From Gnetum montanum (lineage: Eukaryota; Streptophyta; Gnetopsida; Gnetales; Gnetaceae), in contig MNCI01010440.1 in the NCBI GenBank assembly GCA_015680685.1, forward strand, positions 67,173 through 107,586: 40,414 nt of DNA, written 5' to 3'. The notes below the pieces were generated by a model, which had not been told where the DNA came from, made no database searches, and saw only the letters and a list, made by a program, of their open reading frames with translations. Made by a program: the position numbers and the translations under genes. Position 1 is the first letter of the stretch. Each line of letters starts with the position of its first letter. Positions 33,601 through 40,414 of the stretch are shown one piece after another.

Positions 33601-35856
33601 ATTTCTTATTATTTTTTGTTTTCTTACACAGATATGAGAAACCTATTGTTAGGTAGACTGCTAGACAGCCAGCTGTAAAAATTATCAGTAAATCATCTGC
33701 CTACCCTAATGGCTTAGCCAATATTGTTGGGATTTAATGCAATATGATTATTAAAATATAGGACCCAGAGATAGGAAGAAGTGATCACTTTTATTATCCA
33801 GGAAGAAACAAGAGGGTATGCGATGAGTATGACAAGGATGAGGATGGAAATGAATATGTTGGGCGAAAATTTATGACTTTGCTTATAGGAAGAAGATAAA
33901 GGAGAATCTGCTAAGATGGTTTGAACATGTGTAATGTAGGCAAGAGATGTCTACTGACTGAATTTGTTAATTCCAATAGAAGGAAATTGAATAAAAGGAA
34001 GATCAAAGAAGATTGGTGATGAAATAGTTTGAAGAGATGATAGGTTACAAAATGACACAAATTTTAGCTTTGCATTGACAAGAATGGGTAGATCGGATAA
34101 GGTTGTGATGACAGCGATGATTGAGGGGTCACTTAAAGTGTCCAATTAATTTCTTCTACTCCAGGAATTCATGCCATAGGCATAGGTATAACGGTGGCTA
34201 TGTCATTGTTTGGATTCACAACTTGGTTGACAAAACATTAAATTACTAGTTGAGCAATTACCTTATTGACTAATAACAAGGATTATGATAAAGATGTTGG
34301 GTAAAAGACATCTAGTTAAAAGTTGCCGTCAATAACTGTGTATTTCTTATCCAGCATTAAGTGGCCATAAAGCTTTATGTGATGTCCTGATGTTATCAGA
34401 ATCGCAGTAATTTGAAATCAGCTCCAGTGCAATGATATTTTTGAATGCATTTTTTTTTTGAAGTTAGACAGGCAACCATGTCCATATTCTTAAGTTACGA
34501 AATCTATATAGAATGCACTCTTATTGGGTTGACATGTTTTTACTCTCTGTGCTATCTTCTGCTGGGATCAGGTTTGATTCTGGTAGGCACAATTCATGAT
34601 CCTGGGCAATCATCTAGACTAATCTTAAGTGGGTAGGAATGCATACATTTAACCCTGATAACAACTTCCACATCCTTCATGGAAAATCAAAATTGAAACT
34701 GAAACTGAAACCTTATTATGTCCATAGACCCTATGAACCTATTGGACAGCATGGGATTTCCTTCAGTTGTACTGTTGTGTTTCTTGGCTCCCACTTAGCT
34801 AAATGATAAGTTTCTCCATTTTTCACTTTTAATTCTTGATCACCAGGCTTACATTTATATAAACTGTTGTCTATGCGCTCTTTATGCTGTTCTATAATCG
34901 TATCTGTTGCAGATCTTGTACAGAATCTCTAATTGGACTTCAAGTCATATTAAATTAATAAAATTTTGTAACTTCTTCCAAGCAATAAAAATGAGTATAC
35001 AGATTTGTGTTTAAGATCCCTCAACCAACCCATCTCTTCGTACATAAACACAAATTTGTGTTCAAAGAAAAATATCCTTCTTTGGGCTCTTCTTTAAGAT
35101 CTCTCTCCAGACTTCAACCAACCCATCCCCATTTACTTATGTCAAATGCTATCAGTTCTCTCGGCTTGTTATTCTGTTGTTGGTAGCATGCACAGGAAGA
35201 TGAATCCAAATTTCAGTTCTTGTAGTATGAGCCATAGGCATTGTTGGAGGTGTATAATTGCATGAAACTAGACAAACACAAATTCTATCTGCCATAGGTT
35301 AGGCAATGTGCGTAAGTTAGTTTAGATGGTGGGAATACTACTGCATGTTGATCGCTAATTTTGTAAGGGATTGATGAGAATTTAAAGTATTAGTTAGCTT
35401 TGCAATGAGTTCAAGCTATTACTAAGGTACTGTTATGTTAACAATTATCTGGTTACATGACCTGGGCCTCTTATGTTTGGTGGCAGGTCTGCCATTGGAG
35501 ACACTTTTAAGCACCCCTAACTGTTTACCTTAAATAATTTTCTGTATTTGCAATTTTTTAAACTAAAGCACCATGTGTGACAATCTGTATTTTTAAGTTT
35601 ATTTTTGATTTGTTTTCAGGCATGTTATTCTCACCATGGTTCTCAGGTTACACTGATGGTTTTGTAAGGGTACGCCTTTTATAAATTTTATGTTATTCTA
35701 TGAAGTGCCTTATAAAATGCTGTTTTTGGGATATGAATCATAATTTATTAAAAGAATCCACATTTGTACCAACTGCAGATTGGTATAATACCATGGTTAG
35801 TGTTGACATCAAGATTTAGCCTTCTGATTTTACCTAAGCTATGTTACAAAACATAG
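30680..35856 (+). CDS. GET1: GET1/WRB: tail-anchored protein insertion receptor, 7 exons, 174 aa
   Basis: Exons: 30680-30778, 32152-32231, 33018-33088, 33328-33392, 33513-33594, 35620-35669, 35779-35856. All introns are GT-AG and the phases join without a stop. The protein begins MEEQSIQSLSAPLVLL. Membrane segments lie at about residues 10-29, 100-125 and 150-168. Between the first two is a charged coiled-coil stretch (about 34-95) with SAEDAQILQEIKDLRKEAD and SPSTFAESTKLRRVAAAKE, the cytosolic arm that in this family binds the GET3 ATPase. Length equals the usual 170-180 for GET1/WRB. With its partner (GET2/CAML) it receives tail-anchored proteins from GET3 and inserts them into the ER. The start is the first ATG, directly before the first membrane segment. 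Exon 6 could instead end at 35663 (GTAAGG donor), removing Val148-Arg149. No defect is seen, so I take the gene as functional. Confidence 0.92.
30779..32151 (+). other. GET1 intron 1 (1373 bases)
   Basis: Begins GTAAGA and ends TTTCTGCAG. AT-rich. The hydrophobic 76-codon open frame at 30799-31029 starts 20 bases inside it and has no recognised match. An A-run lies at 31965-31980. No transposon remnant is recognised. Confidence 0.85.
32482..32925 (-). mobile_element. LINE 3' end in GET1 intron 2 (antisense to the gene)
   Basis: On the minus strand it encodes, with frame breaks, the C-terminal part of a non-LTR reverse transcriptase: ISVAEM then a stop and LLRWM, IRGRLGVAS, VQRRSDNEL, GRQKKTWKKAIEHDLKK, DLALHRCEWEKRTHTANP. 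This is the conserved end of the plant LINE pol. It finishes with short GATGATCATGATGATGAT repeats at 32482-32499, a typical LINE tail. It is 5'-truncated, as LINE copies usually are. The clade may be RTE-like, but I cannot settle that by eye. Confidence 0.85.
33595..35619 (+). other. GET1 intron 5 (2025 bases)
   Basis: The longest intron: begins GTAGGA, ends TTTTCAG. Besides the LINE piece it has AACACAAATTTGTGTT (near-perfect palindrome, about 35046-35061) and a nearby copy of ATTTGTGTTTAAGATC (about 35002-35017). The open frame 34445-34636 has no recognised product. Confidence 0.8.
33770..34120 (+). mobile_element. LINE pol remnant in GET1 intron 5 (same strand as the gene)
   Basis: From 33893 it reads KIKENLLRWFEHV, then in a second frame KGRSKKIGDEIV, then ILALH, a stop and QEWVDRI, the same conserved LINE RT ending as in intron 2. 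It is heavily decayed, with no clear tail. The sequence before 33893 is not clearly alignable, so the left boundary is approximate. Confidence 0.7.
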
Positions 35857-37034
35857 CCAGCATACAGTAAGATAAATTCATAAAAGGTTCAATGTTACGT
35901 AAGTGTGATAGTAGGGTTCCTTGGAAAAGCTAGCCTTGATATTAAAAGCTTGTGTTTTGATTCATTGAAGTTTGCAAGTGATGTTTCTTAAACAAAGATG
36001 CTGTACACGAGACTTTCTACGCTAATGGTTCTATGATGGGACAGAGCTTACAGCTCATGCAGTGGCTGTAAGATTAGCGTGCGGATCTGAAGAGTTTTAA
36101 TTTAAAATATTTTGGTTTCTGGATAAGGCAATCGAAAAGTTCTTTATCTCTGAAGAAGAGAATTGCTTCCCAGCCTTCCTTTTGGATATTCAGTACAGTA
36201 TCTATTACTATGAATAGTAGTTCTGTCCTTTCCAAATGGCTTCATTTATAAATCCAACAATGTCTTTTTAATATGGTAAAACAAATTAAGATTAAGACAG
36301 CTCTGTTAAAGGAATCTGCAAATTTATTTCCTATTCTGAAAATGATTATTTGTTATGTTGTTATTGTTCTTCCAATGATAGTATTTTACACAATTTTAAT
36401 GACTTCCAAGCTGCAAGCTGCAATGCTGTGTAAATTCAAAATATTGCGTGGAATCTCAAGGTAACCATGTTTCGCTAATCAGAAACAACCCTTAGTCAGT
36501 ATCATTACCAAGTTCGATGTCAAAGATTAACAAAGTTAACAATGGGGTATGCTGGATTTAAGAATACACGAATATTAGAAACCAACATGATTATAAGGCA
36601 ATAACTGTATAATATGTTTTTAAGAAAATCAGGTATCTTAAAAGAAAGATGAGATATGCTTATAAAATGAACGTAGCTCAACAAATGTTGATATTTACTT
36701 CTCAAACAAGGAAAAATTAACTTACGGTTTACCATCAGTTGTTTTAATTTTTCTGGTGCTCTTTGACATTTATGAAAATACTATTTCGTAATTTAGATTC
36801 AAATAGTTTTGAGAAGCTGTAGAAGGTATTAAATTATTAACGATCACAGAAATAATAAATTTTAAGAATATAATGGTAACTATTTGCAAAATATAGTTTA
36901 CTAATCCAAAGAGGTGAATAAATTACAGTTAAAAGGCCTTCGTTTAGCTGTTAGCAAAATAAATGTAGTTAGGTATTTACATTTAGTTGAATCACGTAGC
37001 TCATGGTTATTCAAGTAGGCATTATTCCAAAAAG
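35857..37034. other. Downstream of GET1: 3' untranslated region and AT-rich spacer
   Basis: The 3' untranslated region of GET1 begins here. No clear AATAAA lies within the first 200 bases; near variants such as GATAAA (35870-35875) are present. The rest is AT-rich without recognised genes. Open frames of 60-70 codons (36273-36464, 36520-36735) are unlike known proteins. Confidence 0.5.
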
Positions 37035-38290
37035 TATGTTAAGATGACTCCTCGAGCACTACCAAATTAGGAATTTTTGTCTTACAAAGTAAACACATTA
37101 GTTGAAGTCATAAGTATGCTAAGTACCTTTGTGTTTTGTTTAAGTTCTACCAAAGTATTGTGTGGGTTGCTTGATTTGGGATATATATATATATATATAT
37201 CATTATGTTGGTTTCATAACCCTTTTTCGAGCATACCAACTTGCGAATTGTGGCCTTACAAAGTGAACACAAGTGTAATTAATAGGTTTGATTTTAAGAA
37301 GTATAGTAAAATATTATTGTGTTTTATTTAAGTTCTATTAAAGTGTTGTGTTGATTGCATGGTTTAGGGTATATATAATCATGACTTAGGAGTAGTTTAT
37401 TTAGGGTCATACCAACTCTTTGTCATGTCATTGCTAGCTCTTAGCCATACCAGCTGGTAACTACTTAATCAACTAGAATTAAATCAGTTTACTTGCATTG
37501 CAAACAACCTTATTGGTAAAAAGAAATGTAGCTTGCTTGAGATTTTATTGTGTGATAGCACTACTACTACTACATACAACAAATCATAATGTTGTTCTAA
37601 GGAAAAGGAAATCCAATGTTGAAGTATTCTTGAAACAAAATTAAGATTTGATTGTTTGAGGTTCCCTAAGTTAAAGTTTGAGAACATAGATTGAGTTTGA
37701 GATAGTCTTGAAAGGATCTGAATGGGGTTTAGTTTGTAAAAAAAAAAAAAACATAAGGGAAAAATATCCAATGGTGAAGCATTCTTCAAACAAAAATTAA
37801 GATTTGATTATTTAAGGTTTTAAGGTTCCGCAAGGTTAAAGTTTGAGAAAAAAATTGCATTTGGGATAGTCTTGAAAGGATCTAAATGGGGTTTAGCTTA
37901 AAAAATTGTGAGAGGTTGCTTAAGCTTAAAGTTTGAGTAAAAAATTGTATTTGAGAGAGTTCTAAATGGGTTTGAACCTAAAACTTTATATTTTTAATGT
38001 TTTACCACAACACTTTTTCATCAAGTGATGCATGTTTGGTCATCAAATGTATATTCAAACAATTGTAAACATCCATTATTGCTTAGGTAGTGTTATCCCA
38101 CGAAGTAGTGGGATACAAAAAAAAAAGAAAAAAAAATGAAATGGGATCCAAAAATAAAAAAAAAGCTAAAATCAGATTCCTTTTAATCAACTACCATTAT
38201 GTTGGTTTAGATAACATCTTTTTAAGCTCATCAATTTGGAATTTTTTGCCTTATAAATTTACTATACTAACAAAATGAACACATTACTTA
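37035..38290. repeat. Cluster of diverged local direct repeats
   Basis: Two repeat types occur. Type 1, with (T/C)GAGCA...CCAA...GAATT...G(T/C)CTTACAAAGT(A/G)AACAC, starts near 37050 and 37229 and in weaker form near 38220. Its first two copies continue with TTAAGTTCTA(C/T)(C/T)AAAGT(A/G)TTGTGT. Type 2, with TTAAGATTTGATT, GTTAAAGTTTGAGA and GATAGTCTTGAAAGGATCT, occurs at about 37610-37740, 37765-37900 and, partly, 37920-37980. They look like eroded copies of an unidentified repeat. A (TA)n run lies at 37182-37200. Confidence 0.6.
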
Positions 38291-38776
38291 TGTAACCTTA
38301 GGTTGTAGCATTTAGGTAGAATGCAAAGATGTTTCAAGTGTTACTCAAACTAGGAATGTCTTGTACGATTTGTCAGATAACAAAATAACCAATTGAGTTG
38401 CCTTTCATTGTTAGAATATGTTCATAAGATGATGTACAATCATTAGTTTCCCAAGTAATGTTACAATGGGTATAATAAAGAGTTATGATGGTTTAGAAAA
38501 GATAAATATTTACAAGTTAGCAAAAGAACATGAATATATATAATACATAAGTAAGAAAGTGTGGAATAATAGTAAAGGTGTGTACAAGCACAAGAAATGT
38601 AGTGACAAGTTAAAGTCATAAAACTAAAATAGTCTACAATAAGAAATGAAGAGGAAGGCAACCTTAATACTCTTAAGGTGTTTAGCATTTTCTTTCACTT
38701 CTTATATCAAATTTCTTGTTTGAACTTGGCTTAGAGTGCTTAGTAGAGGCTCTTGCATCATTGATTTATCTAAAAC
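38291..38776. other. Intergenic sequence without recognised feature
   Basis: AT-rich. The minus-strand open frame 38461-38688 (75 codons, rich in Leu, Tyr and His) resembles nothing I know. No element end is visible. Confidence 0.5.
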
Positions 38777-38900
38777 AATGAGGTGTTAGCCTAGTGGTAA
38801 AACTTTGATGACTTAATAGCTCCAAGTCACAGGTTCAATTCTAGTAGATAGGGCTAAGTTATAAAGTTCTAATTGAACTATATATCTTGGGGTTAACCTA
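38777..38900 (+). mobile_element. tRNA-derived SINE-like unit
   Basis: An A-box-like TAGCCTAGTGG at 38787-38797 and a B-box-like GGTTCAATTCT at 38832-38842 are 34 bases apart, the usual spacing of a polymerase III promoter in plant SINEs. The region does not fold into a proper tRNA: the acceptor ends do not pair. The 3' end is uncertain and may run into the LTR of element F. It could be a short fragment of a tRNA-related repeat. Confidence 0.5.
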
Positions 38901-38919
38901 TATTATAATTATTTTTGGG

Positions 38920-39674
38920 TTTACCTATATTTTTATCATTTTAAATTGATTTGTCATTTTATCTTTATTGGTATGAGACTTAATTATTGGCTAAACTTGG
39001 CATGACACTTTGTTAATGTGATTTGTTTTTAATGAGTCTGATGCCTTGCAATGATGCTTTGACATGAAACTTTATATTTTCAATTTTGTAATGTAGGTAC
39101 AAACATTTTTATATTTTAAATTATCATTATTTTTTAATTGTGCTACTAATCTTGTTATCTTTGGATGATGTAGAATAACATGTATTGTTAGTGGATTGTA
39201 GGTTGTTTCTCTCTGGAATGGGGATCGAAAAAGTATGGAGATTCTTATGAGTTCCATGCTATCTTAATTGTCACTAAAGAACTACAAGGCCTTGATTCTT
39301 TTGTGTATTACATTACAAGGAGATGTAGGTTTATGGAAGAGCTTTGGCTCTAATGCTCAAGCCATTGCCCTTCTCTACAGAGCAAGACTTAGGGTTAGAT
39401 GCATTAGAGTATGAAATGATATCTTATGTGTATGATAGTATTTTTAATTATGTATGTTGCATTATTTTGGTTGTTTATATGATTATAAAGGCATCCTTGT
39501 CATGCTCCTAACCATGGACTAATGTGTGGTACATGAGTTATGTATTTATGCTGTGCTCATAGGTTCTTGAGATCTTCAAGGCATAGTTCAAATTAAGTTC
39601 ACTTTGGAACATTTGGCTGCCTTGGGACTCTTAGACGATGTTGAGTGGTGCTTTCCCAGAGTAATGTCATTACA
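38920..39674 (+). mobile_element. Element F: LTR of a D-related element
   Basis: The + strand here aligns with the minus strand of the D LTRs: GACTTAATTATTGGCTAAAC, then TTTTTAATGAGTCTGATGCCTT and GACATGAAACTTTATATTTT (about 38968-39082; compare 16220-16340). It ends ATGTCATTACA at 39674, followed at once by a tRNA-iMet-type primer site. The left boundary is unclear; the start TGTAACA of the D LTRs was not found. Confidence 0.65.
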
Positions 39675-39676
39675 CT

Positions 39677-39688
39677 TAGCATCAAAGC
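39677..39688 (+). other. Primer-binding site, tRNA-iMet type, element F
   Basis: TAGCATCAAAGC, followed by CTAGGTC, differs at three positions from the plant initiator site TGGTATCAGAGC. It begins three bases after the LTR, the correct place and orientation. Confidence 0.7.
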
Positions 39689-40369
39689 CTAGGTCGTGGG
39701 CTTGTGGTTAGTGTTTTTGGTTAATGATTTGTTGGTTGTGATTCATGTGCTACTATGGTACACAAGGAGAAAGAGCAAAGAAAGTTGAAATTTCAATGAT
39801 GTTCCACTTGGTCCTAATCCTCATAATGAACCTATCTGAGGTGATAATTTAGATGACTTAATTAGATACTTTTGCAAAGTAGTTACAAGTGACAAGTCAA
39901 ATGGTAAAGGATAATTTAAAAGATCTTGGTCCTCCTCTTGGAGAGGATCAAATTGTATAAACAATTACTACAAGTAGATGACATACACATGCATTGTCTA
40001 CCTTGAGCAAAAACAATTTGAATAACTCTCGAGTTTATTGGTTACTAGAATAGTTATCACAAGTAGGTGATATAATCATCTGTCATCTACCTGAAATAGA
40101 AATGGCCGAATGTTTTAAGCTTTGGTTGATTCTAAGGAAGTTCCTTTCTTACATTCTCTCCTATAAGTTGATCCTTGTAATAGTTTGAGATGGTGATTCT
40201 ATTATGCATGGGATCATTATTTCTTTTTGTAATATGTTGCTTTTGTTGGATGGTTGTTCTTGTATCTATTAATCTTGTGATAAGTCTTTGGCTTGAATAC
40301 CTTAAGGACTTTATAATTTGGTGCTACAATATGATGGTTCTATGTTTGTATGTTTTCAAGCTATACTTG
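39689..40369 (+). other. Interior start of element F, no gag recognised
   Basis: The sequence after the primer site has no gag motif I can align. It contains a roughly 100-base imperfect repeat (ACAAGTAGATGACATA... near 39969 and CACAAGTAGGTGATATA... near 40058, both followed by TGTCTACCT or CATCTACCT). It ends where the next LTR starts. Confidence 0.45.
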
Positions 40370-40414
40370 TGATGAGACGCGATATCGCATGGGCCGCGAT
40401 ATCGCATACGCGAT
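40370..40414 (+). mobile_element. Element G: first 45 bases of another A/C-family LTR, cut by the window edge
   Basis: TGATGAGACGCGATATCGC at 40370 matches the C LTR start (TGATGAGCTGCGATATC), and two GCGATATCGC palindromes follow. No polypurine tract precedes it (TATACTT instead of GGGGGTA), so it is more likely a 5' or solo LTR on the + strand than a 3' LTR. Confidence 0.75.

Noticed and set aside
38777-38850. A tRNA gene
   Set aside because: The A and B boxes are present, but no acceptor stem or anticodon arm can be drawn. A SINE-like origin fits better.

Overview
This window looks like nuclear DNA of a seed plant with a large, repeat-rich genome; a gymnosperm, for example a conifer, is my inference. 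It is AT-rich, about three quarters of it is decayed LTR retrotransposons in nested layers, and the one host gene has long introns with further transposon debris in them. I see no prokaryotic, organellar or viral gene block, and no new multi-gene system.

Layout. Bases 1-19684 are a stack of nested LTR elements. Element A (2580-12669, + strand) is a full-length Athila/OTA-like Ty3/gypsy element with two LTRs, a tRNA-Asp-type primer site and a GTTCA target duplication. It sits inside the gag of a related minus-strand element, B (left part 1-2579, right part 12670-14701). B in turn appears to have inserted into the left LTR of an older element, D (14702-19684), on the minus strand. D has roughly 2-kb LTRs and a tRNA-iMet-type primer site around a chromovirus-like gag only, with no pol. 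A worn LTR fragment, E (about 19690-20045), follows. Element C (20359-29886, minus strand, target duplication ATGTA) is the best preserved gag-pol copy of the A/B family. It is damaged by an N gap with a fold-back sequence in one LTR and by a single N that hides part of the integrase.

Bases 30680-35856 hold the only host gene: a complete seven-exon GET1/WRB homologue (174 residues), the membrane receptor that inserts tail-anchored proteins into the ER. Introns 2 and 5 each carry the 3' end of a LINE, in opposite orientations. Downstream (35857-40414) are AT-rich sequence with diverged local repeats, a tRNA-derived SINE-like unit, an LTR plus primer site related to D (element F), and at the very edge the first 45 bases of another A/C-type LTR (element G) with uneroded CGATATCG palindromes.

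How it works together. A, B, C, G and probably E are copies of one family: shared LTR ends, a TATAAATA box, tRNA-Asp-like primer site, gag with a CX2CX3HX4C zinc knuckle, and pol in the order protease, RT (FMDD), RNase H, integrase, then about 2 kb of non-coding tail. D and F belong to a second family with a tRNA-iMet primer site. None of the elements appears able to encode its own proteins now. The GET1 gene appears functional.
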